From: Laspinema palackyanum D2a
Lineage (GTDB): Bacteria; Cyanobacteriota; Cyanobacteriia; Cyanobacteriales; Laspinemataceae
NCBI GenBank assembly: GCA_025370845.1
Contig: JAMXFF010000024.1
Coordinates: forward strand, 1-54,396
Direction of reading: 5' to 3'
Length of the DNA: 54,396 nt
Part shown: positions 46,690 through 54,247 of the stretch, one piece after another
Layout: every line of letters begins with the position of its first letter
Position numbering within the stretch: position 1 is the stretch's first letter
Notes under the pieces: model-generated
Databases searched by the model: none
What the model saw: only the letters and a program-made list of their open reading frames with translations
What the model was told of the DNA's origin: nothing
Position numbers and translations under genes: made by a program

Positions 46690-47289
46690 ATGATGATTCG
46701 GAAAATTAGCAGTCGCCTGGGGACCCGCGCCCCAGCACAACGGTGGCGCAAGGGTGGACTGTTGGGGCTTTCCCTGGTGGCGCTCACGGTGGGCCTGATC
46801 CCCTTAAACCCGGCACCAGCATCGGCGAGAAGAAATGCTTATGAGCGTTGTGCTGCGGAGTTACTCGATCGCCAACTCCCCCCTGAGACTGTGGCCCTTG
46901 CCTGCTCTGGGGCCCTTCGTCCAGAAGAACTCTCTAAATGCGTTGAAGAGATTGATAGCCGCACGGATATTTTGGCGGAAGATGCCCTGAATCGTTGCCA
47001 GCAGGTGCGTCGTCCTCTGGAGTTGGCAACCTGTGTGGTGGATATTAGCGATCGCCGGGATGAATCTGAGGCCCCTTTAATTCTCGATTTCTGTCGCCGC
47101 AGTTTATTACCCACGCAATTTTCGCGATGCGTGGTGGGGTTACAAAATCAAATTGATTTGGTCACCTCTCAGGCGATGTCGGTTTGCATTGATACTCGCG
47201 ATCGTGTGGATTCACCCTTGCCTAATTTTATCCCCGGCAGGGAACCCCCAGCCCCCACTCGTCCCTCGCCCAATCTTCCGTCTACTTAA
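46690..47289 (+). CDS. Exported protein with three C-x5-P-x5-C repeats
   Basis: 199 residues. The N-terminus is a signal peptide: basic MMIRKISSRLGTRAPAQRWR, a hydrophobic core (LLGLSLVALTVGLIPLN) and a likely cleavage after ASA at about residue 46. The mature part has three repeats spaced 31-32 residues apart, each with the pattern C-x5-P-x5-C-V (CSGALRPEELSKCV, CQQVRRPLELATCV, CRRSLLPTQFSRCV), and a Pro-rich tail. The paired cysteines probably form disulfides in the periplasm. AGGAG lies ten bases before the start. I know similar conserved cyanobacterial proteins but no function. Confidence 0.85.
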   Translation: MMIRKISSRLGTRAPAQRWRKGGLLGLSLVALTVGLIPLNPAPASARRNAYERCAAELLDRQLPPETVALACSGALRPEELSKCVEEIDSRTDILAEDALNRCQQVRRPLELATCVVDISDRRDESEAPLILDFCRRSLLPTQFSRCVVGLQNQIDLVTSQAMSVCIDTRDRVDSPLPNFIPGREPPAPTRPSPNLPST

Positions 47290-47310
47290 TACTCGCGTTT
47301 GTATTTCCAA

Positions 47311-47355
47311 AAAAATGCCCTCATTCCCCTTGACTACAGGAATGAGGGCATTTTT
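47311..47355. terminator. Bidirectional intrinsic terminator
   Basis: Perfect 17-bp stem, AAAAATGCCCTCATTCC pairing with its complement around an 11-base loop, with T-runs in both directions. It serves the convergent Cys-repeat gene (plus strand) and the metallothionein gene (minus strand). Confidence 0.92.
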
Positions 47356-47369
47356 GCTGATGGCTTAGA

Positions 47370-47537
47370 TTAAGAGTGACAGTCACAACCAGAGTGTCCA
47401 CACCCTGTTCCATCCACATGACCATTGGCACAGGCATCAGAACAGTAAGGCTTGCCATCTTTCATCACGGCTTTATCCGTCGGAACCACGCACAGGCAGG
47501 ATTCACAGGCGCATTTCATTTGAGTTACGGTCGTCAT
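47370..47537 (-). CDS. smtA: Bacterial metallothionein, SmtA/BmtA type
   Basis: 55 residues, too short for many gene callers. It reads MTTVTQMKCACESCLCVVPT, then DKAVMKDGKPYCSDACANGH and VDGTGCGHSGCDCHS. Nine cysteines (residues 9, 11, 14, 16, 32, 36, 46, 51 and 53) and histidines at 40 and 48 match the zinc-binding layout of Synechococcus SmtA. It sequesters Zn and probably Cd or Cu in the cytoplasm. GGAGG lies ten bases before the ATG. A candidate SmtB operator sits 37-61 bases upstream of the start. No smtB gene is adjacent in this window, so the regulator would act in trans. Confidence 0.95.
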   Translation of the reverse strand: MTTVTQMKCACESCLCVVPTDKAVMKDGKPYCSDACANGHVDGTGCGHSGCDCHS

Positions 47538-47573
47538 TGCTCGACTTCCTCCATTAATTCTGAATTCATCTTA

Positions 47574-47598
47574 ACACATGAACAGTTATTCAGGTATT
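47574..47598 (-). promoter_or_regulatory. Candidate SmtB/ArsR-family operator for the metallothionein gene
   Basis: The sequence ACACATGAACAGTTATTCAG (read on the plus strand) contains the imperfect dyad TGAACA-GT-TATTCA, the 12-2-12 type site that the zinc sensor SmtB binds upstream of smtA in Synechococcus. As I remember it, the match to the published site is nearly complete. Placement just upstream of the ribosome site is as expected for repression. Assigned from memory of the consensus, not a search. Confidence 0.75.
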
Positions 47599-47746
47599 TT
47601 CTTTGGTTTTTTTTCAGAATTTGGGGTGTGGGTGCAAGTCGCGGAGGCAGAGAAAGGCTGAAACCCTTTGTGAGCAACGAATTTAAAAAAGTTTTGCTTT
47701 AGGGGTTGTCAAAACACTTAAGTTCAGGTTATAGTAACTTCAGTGA

Positions 47747-48065
47747 CGCGGGATAGAGCAGTCTGGTAGCTCGTCGGGCTCAATACGCAAGTTAACTAAA
47801 CGCTTGACAGTTAGCATTGCGATGGGCTGCATACTAAGGAAACTGGTATGCGATAGCCTCTCAAATTCGGGGAAGCCGGTAGCGCGGTAATCCCGAGCCA
47901 AGCTCTGAACAAGAGAAGGTGTAGAGACTCGATGGGAGGCACCCTAACAGGTAACGCTGAGGGTGAAGGGAGAGTCCAGACCACAAACTGGAAGATACCG
48001 GGCAGCGAAAGCTGTAGATGGTACGCATAACCCGAAGGTCGGTGGTTCAAATCCGCCTCCCGCCA
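47747..48065 (+). tRNA. Initiator tRNA-fMet(CAU), split by a group I intron
   Basis: Exons are 47747-47780 and 48026-48065; joined they give a 74-base tRNA with anticodon loop CTCATAA. Initiator features are the unpaired 1-72 position (C against C) and three consecutive G-C pairs in the anticodon stem (GGG/CCC). D arm GAGC...GCTC and T arm GGTGG-TTCAAAT-CCGCC fold correctly; CCA is not encoded. The intron is inserted between U33 and C34 of the anticodon loop. It must self-splice for translation initiation unless another copy exists elsewhere. Confidence 0.94.
47781..48025 (+). ncRNA. Group I intron (IC3-like), 245 nt, no ORF
   Basis: The 5' exon ends in U and the intron ends in G, as group I introns require. 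Core elements resemble those of the cyanobacterial tRNA-Leu(UAA) intron: CTCTCAAATTCGGGGAAGCC (P-like), AATCCCGAGCCAAGC (Q-like), AAGGTGTAGAGACTCGATGG (R/S-like) and GGGTGAAGGGAGAGTCCAG. Near the 3' end GGCAGCGAAAGCTGTAGATG forms the P9-type hairpin with a GNRA loop. No homing endonuclease is encoded, unlike the larger tRNA-fMet intron reported in Synechocystis PCC 6803. Confidence 0.93.
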
Positions 48066-48076
48066 CTAATAAAAAT

Positions 48077-48116
48077 AAAACCCTGTAATCGTAAATGATT
48101 ACAGGGTTTTGTTTTT
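48077..48116 (+). terminator. Intrinsic terminator of tRNA-fMet
   Basis: Perfect 14-bp stem AAAACCCTGTAATC/GATTACAGGGTTTT with a 6-base loop, followed by GTTTTT. It starts 12 bases after the tRNA 3' end. Confidence 0.93.
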
Positions 48117-48126
48117 GGTCCTTTTT

Positions 48127-48244
48127 CAGTCGTTATCCATGTTCGTAGTAACGACTTCAGTCGTTATCCATGTTCGTAGTAACGACTGAAGTCGTTATCC
48201 ATGTTCGTAGTAACGACTGAAGTCGTTATCCATGTTCGTAGTAG
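48127..48244. repeat. 31-bp tandem array built from family-A ends
   Basis: Nearly four copies with an exact 31-base period, each containing TCGTTATCCATGTTCGTAGT and AACGACTGAAG or AACGACTTCAG. Each unit is a family-A terminal hairpin plus the filler ATCCAT. The first unit has the core in the opposite orientation (CTTC against GAAG). No spacers, so it is not a CRISPR. Confidence 0.9.
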
Positions 48245-48388
48245 CAACAACCGGCGGGGGATAAATCCCCCGCCTAACAGCTAAAGTCGGTTGAAACCGA
48301 CTGAAAACACCACAGGATAAGACTTGCAGTCGTCTTTAGACGACTTTAGCTATGAGGCCGCCAATCGATTGATCCCCCGCCGGTGTTG
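48244..48388. repeat. Family-B palindromic element, shorter copy
   Basis: Ends GCAACAACCGGCGGGGGATA and CCCCCGCCGGTGTTG, with internal hairpins AAGTCGGTTGAAACCGACT and AGTCGTCTTTAGACGACT. Same build as 3189-3458 but without the central extra arms, so about 125 bases shorter. Confidence 0.88.
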
Positions 48389-48559
48389 AGCAGGGTGCTA
48401 TTTCCAAGGTGCTCGTAAAATCCGCACTGCCATAGTAGAGGTGGAAGTGTAACCCCAGCCGTTAAAATGGAAATAGAAAAGAAGGGCGATCGCGTATCGG
48501 AACTGTTTGCCCCCGGTTGCCCCACGAATTAACATCTATAAAGAAAGTGGGATAATTTT

Positions 48560-50098
48560 ATGGCAGTTAAACTGCAACGACCTATTTTAATTGGCGGTTT
48601 GGGCTTATCATTTGGACTCTGGGCGATGGAAAGTTTGAATCACTCCTGGGGAGAAGCGGGGGAATTTGGGGTACTCGGCGCGATCGCCATCGGGACTGGA
48701 TTTTGGCTGTTCAAAAAACGAGAACCGGCAACGATTAAACCCATTGCCGCTGAATCAGTCACCGCAGAAATGCTGGAAAAAGCCAAAAGCCAAGCGGAAC
48801 TGGCGATCGCCAAAATCGAGGCAGAAGCAGGCGATGCCAAAATCATTGCCGATTTCAGAACTCGCCTAGGACAACTCTCACCGGATGCAACTCGGAAGGC
48901 ACTACATCTGGCGATCGCCGGAGGTAAAAGTACCGGCAAAACCAAAGTCATGCAATGGTTACAGTCCAACTGGCAGTCTCAAACCGATAAAACCCTAACC
49001 TTTGCGGAAATTCCTGCCTTGTTTACAGTCAGAGATGCCGAGGAAGGATTGCCGTTACAAGCGACGGCGGCATGGAAACAGGCAGTTGCTGCGGATGTAG
49101 TAGTATTTTTAACCAGTGGTGACTTAACCGACTCAGAATTTCAAGCCATCCAACAACTGACAATAGCAGCAGTCCCGGTTTTGGTTGCCTGGAATAAAAA
49201 AGACCAGAGTTTACCGGAACAACAGGCAGGAATCTTGCAGCGTGCAATTGATCGCCTAGGATTGACGTTAAATCCTGAAAATGTAGTAGCGATTTCCGTA
49301 GCACCCAATCCAGTCAAAGTGCGGCAACATCAAAGTGATGGGACAACGGTTGAGACAATGGAACAACCGCAACCGGAGGCGACTGCTTTGATGACGCGGT
49401 TGCAGGAGATGGTGGCAAAAGAAAGCCAGCAGTTTGTGATCGCGCAAAGTTACCGGCAGGCAGTTGGCTTAAAAGCGGAAGCACAACAGGTATTAAACCA
49501 ACTACGTCGCGATCGCGCTATGCCAGTCATCGAGAAATATCAGTATATTTCCGCTGCGGCAACCTTTGCGAATCCAGTGGCAGCCCTAGATTTGTTAGCC
49601 ACAGGTGCGGTTACTACCCAATTAATTGTGGAATTAGGGGAGATTTATCAGCATCCCTTTTCCTTTGACCGAGAAAAGGCGATCGCTGCGGCAATGGGGG
49701 AACAACTGGTAAAACTGGGAGTGGTGGAACTGTCTACCCAAACCATTTCAGCCATCCTCAAAAGCAACGCCGTAACTTATGTTGCCGGGGGAGTGGTGCA
49801 AGGAATTAGCGCCGCCTATTTAACGCGGTTAGCGGGTTTGAGTCTGATTGAATACTTCCAAGCGCAAGACGTGAGTGCGGAGTCAGGGATTAATCTGGAA
49901 CAACTGAGTGCAACCTTAAAAACCGTGTTCCAGCAGAATCAGCGGATGGCATTTTTGCAAGGATTTGTCAAGCAGACGGTGACGCGATTCGTACCCGAAT
50001 CGAAAAAGTCGGAAAGCCTCACTGCACAAGTGAAGGCTTTGCAGGAGAATAGAATAGCAGAGAGTGTAGCGATTCCGAACCTTGAGCCAAGCACCTAA
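48560..50098 (+). CDS. DUF697/YcjF-type GTPase-like membrane protein with altered G motifs
   Basis: 512 residues. An N-terminal hydrophobic pair (about 8-50: ILIGGLGLSFGLW, GVLGAIAIGTGFWLF) precedes a G domain: P-loop AGGKSTGKT (about 120) and NKKD (about 215). The usual DxxG (DTPG) motif is missing; the corresponding segment reads FAEIPALFTVRDAEEG. A C-terminal region like DUF697, with small-residue hydrophobic helices (AAATFANPVAALDLLATGAV; VAGGVVQGISAAYLTRLAGL), follows. Hydrolysis may be impaired. Its 3' end overlaps the next GTPase gene by 17 bases, so the two are translationally coupled. Function is unknown; relatives may act in membrane or stress processes. Confidence 0.85.
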   Translation: MAVKLQRPILIGGLGLSFGLWAMESLNHSWGEAGEFGVLGAIAIGTGFWLFKKREPATIKPIAAESVTAEMLEKAKSQAELAIAKIEAEAGDAKIIADFRTRLGQLSPDATRKALHLAIAGGKSTGKTKVMQWLQSNWQSQTDKTLTFAEIPALFTVRDAEEGLPLQATAAWKQAVAADVVVFLTSGDLTDSEFQAIQQLTIAAVPVLVAWNKKDQSLPEQQAGILQRAIDRLGLTLNPENVVAISVAPNPVKVRQHQSDGTTVETMEQPQPEATALMTRLQEMVAKESQQFVIAQSYRQAVGLKAEAQQVLNQLRRDRAMPVIEKYQYISAAATFANPVAALDLLATGAVTTQLIVELGEIYQHPFSFDREKAIAAAMGEQLVKLGVVELSTQTISAILKSNAVTYVAGGVVQGISAAYLTRLAGLSLIEYFQAQDVSAESGINLEQLSATLKTVFQQNQRMAFLQGFVKQTVTRFVPESKKSESLTAQVKALQENRIAESVAIPNLEPST

Positions 50099-51560
50099 GA
50101 CCCCCAACCCCACCCCGACTTCTGCCGATTTGAAGGGTTCAAATCGGCAGGATGTCCAGTATCTGAACCGAGCCCGCGCCAGCATTCGGCAGGCGCAGTC
50201 GTTTTATTCGCAACATCGGCGATCGCGCCAGCAGAGTATGGATGTCAAGCAGCTTGCAGCGATGCAGGCACAACTTGACAATCTGTCAGCCACCCTAGAA
50301 CGACTTGATGGCGGAATGATTCGCATTGCCGCTTTTGGGTTAGTCAGTCGGGGTAAATCCACGGTGTTGAATACCTTGATGGGTCAGAGAATCCTGACAA
50401 CCGGACCGATTCACGGGGTGACCCAATGGCCGAGATCGGTACAATGGGATGTCGGGGGGAATCTGGCGGTGGAGTTGATTGATACCCCAGGATTGGATGA
50501 GGTTGAAGGTCAAGTGCGATCGGAGATGGCGCGGAATATTGCACGCGCTGCGGATTTGATTTTATTTGTGGTATCTGGGGATATTACCCGGACGGAATAT
50601 GAGGCACTCTGTGAGTTGCGCCGGACTCATAAGCCGTTGATTTTAGTGTTTAATAAGATAGATTTGTATCCGGAACAGGACCGGCAGGCGATTTATCGAC
50701 AGTTACAATATTTTGCCTCAGCCAAGCAGAAGCGGAAACAGGCAGCGGTAGAGGGTGAGGATGATTGGATGGAGGTGGATCAGACTCCGGGCGATCGCCT
50801 GCCGCATCAAGAGGATATTGTCATGGTAGCGGCAGACCCGGCCCCGTTGCAAGTGAGAATTGAATGGCCCGATGGTCGGGTGTCTTACGAGTTGGAAACA
50901 CCACCCCCGCAGATTGAGGAATTGAAAGACAAGATTTTGCAGGTGGTCCAGGAACAAGGGCGATCGCTGTTGGCGATTAATGCCTTAGTGCAAGCGAAAG
51001 AGGCGCAGGAAGAGTTAGCGAAGGCGAGTATCAAATCGCGACAGGAACAGGCGGAGACGTTAATTTGGCGCTTTGCTCAGTATAAGGCAGCAGCGGTGGC
51101 GCTGAATCCGTTGGCGCTGTTTGATGTTTTGGGGGGTGCGATCGCTGACTTGTTGTTAATTCGGGCATTGGCGCGGTTGTATGGATTGCCAATGACAGGA
51201 TATGAGGCGGGTAAGTTATGGCAACAAATCCTATTTAGCAGTGGTGGAGTATTGCTGAGTGAATTGGCGAATGGATTGTTTATGGGATTTGGGAAGAGTG
51301 CAGCGGCGATTATCGGTGCTTCCGGAGATGTTGGGGGGATGACTGGGTATGTCGGCGCTGCGATCTCGCAAGCATCTGTAGCAGGATTTGGCACCTATAA
51401 AGTCGGACAAGCCGCACAAGTCTATTTAGAACAAGGCTGTACCTGGGGACCGTTGGGTGCAAATACCGTCATTCAGGATATTTTATCCCAAGTCGAACCC
51501 AACACTGTTTTATATCGCCTCCGAGAGGAATTGCAGCAACAATTAGAGGTGAAAAGTTGA
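50082..51560 (+). CDS. DUF697-type GTPase with complete G motifs
   Basis: 492 residues from a TTG at 50082, which overlaps the previous gene by 17 bases. The start is supported because the downstream block YLNRARASIRQAQSFYSQH is conserved in the family as I recall it and no ATG precedes it. G motifs: G1 AFGLVSRGKST (about 85), a threonine-containing switch I, G3 LIDTPGLDE, G4 VFNKID. The C-terminal DUF697 region has hydrophobic small-residue helices (VALNPLALFDVLGGAIADLL; GGMTGYVGAAISQASVAGFG) expected to associate with membrane. Paired with the degenerate upstream paralogue, it may form a heteromeric GTPase. Confidence 0.88.
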   Translation: MSQAPKTPNPTPTSADLKGSNRQDVQYLNRARASIRQAQSFYSQHRRSRQQSMDVKQLAAMQAQLDNLSATLERLDGGMIRIAAFGLVSRGKSTVLNTLMGQRILTTGPIHGVTQWPRSVQWDVGGNLAVELIDTPGLDEVEGQVRSEMARNIARAADLILFVVSGDITRTEYEALCELRRTHKPLILVFNKIDLYPEQDRQAIYRQLQYFASAKQKRKQAAVEGEDDWMEVDQTPGDRLPHQEDIVMVAADPAPLQVRIEWPDGRVSYELETPPPQIEELKDKILQVVQEQGRSLLAINALVQAKEAQEELAKASIKSRQEQAETLIWRFAQYKAAAVALNPLALFDVLGGAIADLLLIRALARLYGLPMTGYEAGKLWQQILFSSGGVLLSELANGLFMGFGKSAAAIIGASGDVGGMTGYVGAAISQASVAGFGTYKVGQAAQVYLEQGCTWGPLGANTVIQDILSQVEPNTVLYRLREELQQQLEVKS

Positions 51561-51884
51561 GGAAATGGGGTGAAATCCCCCACCCGGCAAGGATTCTGTT
51601 TGACCAACGGGGAGAGGGGTCCGATCGCATCGTGAAGGATCTCATCGATATCGGCTCATACTAGAATCTAGCCGGTTGATTCAGGGAATGGGAGAGGGTG
51701 GCGATCGCTGTTTCTCCCACCCTGGAACTGGGCCAATAAGTATCAGAAATTCGGCTAAAAGTCAAGCCTTCGAGCATTAAATCTTCACCCTAACTTGGGG
51801 CTACCTTGCTCCTCTATCTCTCCGGCCCGGATTATCCTAACATGATGAAAGCAGAAGCTGTTGTTAGATAATTCGCAATTCGTT
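51561..51884. other. Gene-free spacer
   Basis: About 320 bases between the GTPase pair and the transporter. It has HIP1-like GCGATCGC at about 51701 and an AT-poor middle. I see no gene, repeat element or terminator that I can support. Confidence 0.6.
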
Positions 51885-53318
51885 ATGGCAACTGGCAATA
51901 TATCCGAGCCCACATCCGCCCCATATCCGGAAACCCTCAAGCCCAGAATTGACCTAGCAACCATGTTTCGCCTGGGTTTATTTCAAATGGGTCTGGGGAT
52001 CATGTCCCTACTGACCCTAGGGGTGATTAACCGGGTGATGATTGAAGAACTCCGAGTCCCGGCGTTGATTACCGCAGGGGCGATCGCCATGCACCAGTTT
52101 GTCAGTCCCTCCCGCATCTGGTTTGGTCAAATGTCCGACTCCAAACCCTTCCTGGGCAACCATCGCACCGGCTATGTCTGGATTGGTGCCGCCCTATTTA
52201 CTGCCATCTCCTTCATTGCGGTACAAATTGTGTGGCAACTTGGCAGCAGTTTGGAGGCCACCGGATGGAGTCAGACCACCTACCTGTGGGCGGGAGGGCT
52301 GGCCCTAGCCTTTGGAATCTACGGTCTGGCCCTGAGTGCCAGTTCGACCCCCTTTGCGGCCCTCCTGGTGGATGTCTCCGATGAGGATAATCGCCCTAAA
52401 CTGGTGAGTATCGTCTGGTCGATGCTGATGGTGGGGATTATTGTTGGGGCGATCGTCAGTAGTGGTTTACTCAAGCAAATCACCCTAGATACCCCCATCG
52501 AACAGCTACAGGCATCGGTGAACCGTTTGTTTATAATTGTCCCCGCAGTCGTGCTTGTCCTCACTGGAATTGCCACCGTGGGAGTCGAGAAAAAATATTC
52601 ACGCTTTGGTACCCGGTCAAATGGGGGAGACCGAGACGACCAAATTGGCTTGGGTGAGGCCCTGCGCGTCTTGACCGCCAGTCGTCAAACGGGGATATTC
52701 TTTACCTTTCTGCTGGTGATGAGCATCAGTCTGTTCATGCAAGATGCTGTTATGGAACCCTACGGTGGGGAAGTCTTCGGAATGGCCATCTCAGAAACCA
52801 CTCAACTGAATGCCTTCTTCGGGATGGGGACCCTGATTGGGATTGCCTCCACAGGTTTTTTAGTTGTTCCGCGCCTGGGTAAGCAGAACACCACCAAATT
52901 AGGCTGTATTTGTGCCGCAGTCTGTTTGGGACTGATTATCATGGCCGGATTTACAGAAAAACCCGAAATGTTAATGGGGTCCCTTCTCTTATACGGTTTA
53001 GCATCGGGTATTATTACCACGGGTGCCATTAGTTTGATGCTGGATCTAACTGCCGCAGAAACTGCCGGGACCTTTATCGGGGCCTGGGGATTAGCTCAGG
53101 CGATCGCCCGAGGACTGTCTACCCTTGCTGGTGGTGCGGTTTTGGATGTGGGGCGCTTGCTCTTTGGTGTACCCGTTTTGTCTTATAGTCTCGTGTTTGC
53201 CACCCAAGCTGCGGGGATGATTCTAGCGGTTGTCCTCCTGCGACGAGTCAATATTCACGAGTTCCGCGAGAATGCCAAAGATGCGATCGCGGCAGTGATG
53301 GCCGGTGAATTAGACTGA
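51885..53318 (+). CDS. BCD/PucC-family major facilitator transporter
   Basis: 477 residues from the ATG at 51885; an in-frame TTG at 51861 is a weaker alternative. It has about twelve hydrophobic segments and the family signatures FRLGLFQMGLGIMSLLTLGV, VINRVMIEELRVPA and RIWFGQMSDSKPF (MFS motif A region). The family includes PucC/LhaA, which assist assembly of light-harvesting complexes or handle (bacterio)chlorophyll in phototrophic bacteria. In cyanobacteria its role is less clear; a function with chlorophyll or high-light proteins is plausible. It is followed by the inositol-monophosphatase gene in the same direction. Confidence 0.9.
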   Translation: MATGNISEPTSAPYPETLKPRIDLATMFRLGLFQMGLGIMSLLTLGVINRVMIEELRVPALITAGAIAMHQFVSPSRIWFGQMSDSKPFLGNHRTGYVWIGAALFTAISFIAVQIVWQLGSSLEATGWSQTTYLWAGGLALAFGIYGLALSASSTPFAALLVDVSDEDNRPKLVSIVWSMLMVGIIVGAIVSSGLLKQITLDTPIEQLQASVNRLFIIVPAVVLVLTGIATVGVEKKYSRFGTRSNGGDRDDQIGLGEALRVLTASRQTGIFFTFLLVMSISLFMQDAVMEPYGGEVFGMAISETTQLNAFFGMGTLIGIASTGFLVVPRLGKQNTTKLGCICAAVCLGLIIMAGFTEKPEMLMGSLLLYGLASGIITTGAISLMLDLTAAETAGTFIGAWGLAQAIARGLSTLAGGAVLDVGRLLFGVPVLSYSLVFATQAAGMILAVVLLRRVNIHEFRENAKDAIAAVMAGELD

Positions 53319-53406
53319 AGCACCCGGGAATTCAGCCCCTATCTGCTCATTTCCCTTGATTCAATCGGCTATTAGCAACTGTACATTCGCAATTTATCAC
53401 AAACCA

Positions 53407-54213
53407 ATGACTGATTTTTGGGATCAAGTTTTACACTTTGCGGAGACGACCGCGAATAAGGTCGGTAAAGAGCTAATGGCTGATTTCGGCCAAGTGCAGG
53501 CAGTAGAAAAAGCCGATGGTAGCTTAGTCACGCAATCGGACAAATGGGCCGATCGCGAACTGTGTGATGCGATCGCCAATCGCTTCCCGGAACATGGGGT
53601 CCTCAGCGAAGAATCCAAACATCTCTTTCCCGATACCGAATGGTGTTGGATTATCGACCCCCTAGACGGCACCACCAACTTTGCCCGTCGTATCCCGATA
53701 TGGGGGGTTTCTCTCGGCCTACTCTATCGCGGGACCCCCGTCTTTGGGTATGTCCATTTACCGCCCCTCCATCAATCTTTCCACGGGTTCTGGTCCGGCA
53801 CAACGGGACTGAAATTACCCCAGGGGGCCTTCCTCGATCGCCGCCGGATTCACAGCAGTTCCGATCCACTGGATCCTAATCAATTTTTTAGCTTCTGTTC
53901 CCGCAGTATCGGCCACTATCAACCGGATTTCCCCTGCAAAATTCGGATGTTAGGCGTTGCCAGCTACAATTTCCTCACCGTCGCTGCCGGGATTACCCTA
54001 GGCGGCGTGGAAGCAACGCCCAAAATCTGGGATATTGCCGGAGTTTGGCCGATTATCCAAGCTGCCGGTGCCGTTTGGCATCCCCTATCCCCGGAACCCA
54101 TTTTCCCCCTCACCCCCGGTACCCACTACGGCGATCGCTCCTTCCCCACTCTCGTCGCCGCACAACCCGAGTTCTTGCCTGTATTTGAGCCCTTTGTTAA
54201 ATCATTGGGGTAG
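53407..54213 (+). CDS. Inositol-monophosphatase-family phosphatase
   Basis: Mg-dependent phosphatase of 268 residues from the ATG at 53407 (MTDFWDQVLHFAETT); the open frame reaches 53356 but the extra part has no family match. Metal-binding motifs: EESK (Glu, about 70), WIIDPLDGTTNFA (both aspartates) and WDIAGVWPIIQAAG near the C-terminus. Family members hydrolyse inositol phosphates, 3'-phosphoadenosine 5'-phosphate, histidinol phosphate or fructose 1,6-bisphosphate. The motifs do not settle the substrate. It may be co-transcribed with the upstream transporter (88 bases apart). Confidence 0.9.
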   Translation: MTDFWDQVLHFAETTANKVGKELMADFGQVQAVEKADGSLVTQSDKWADRELCDAIANRFPEHGVLSEESKHLFPDTEWCWIIDPLDGTTNFARRIPIWGVSLGLLYRGTPVFGYVHLPPLHQSFHGFWSGTTGLKLPQGAFLDRRRIHSSSDPLDPNQFFSFCSRSIGHYQPDFPCKIRMLGVASYNFLTVAAGITLGGVEATPKIWDIAGVWPIIQAAGAVWHPLSPEPIFPLTPGTHYGDRSFPTLVAAQPEFLPVFEPFVKSLG

Positions 54214-54247
54214 GGGAGATGGGGAGGATGGGGAGGATGGGGGAGAT

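Larger units (their letters stand above)
48066..48559. other. Repeat-filled spacer after the tRNA gene
   Basis: Holds the tRNA terminator, a 31-bp tandem array and a family-B element, all listed separately. The last 170 bases before the GTPase gene contain a HIP1 site and no gene. Confidence 0.75.

Noticed and set aside
48127-48244. Possible CRISPR array (four units of about 31 bp)
   Set aside because: The units are directly adjacent with no spacers, are palindromic pieces of the family-A element, and no cas gene is near.
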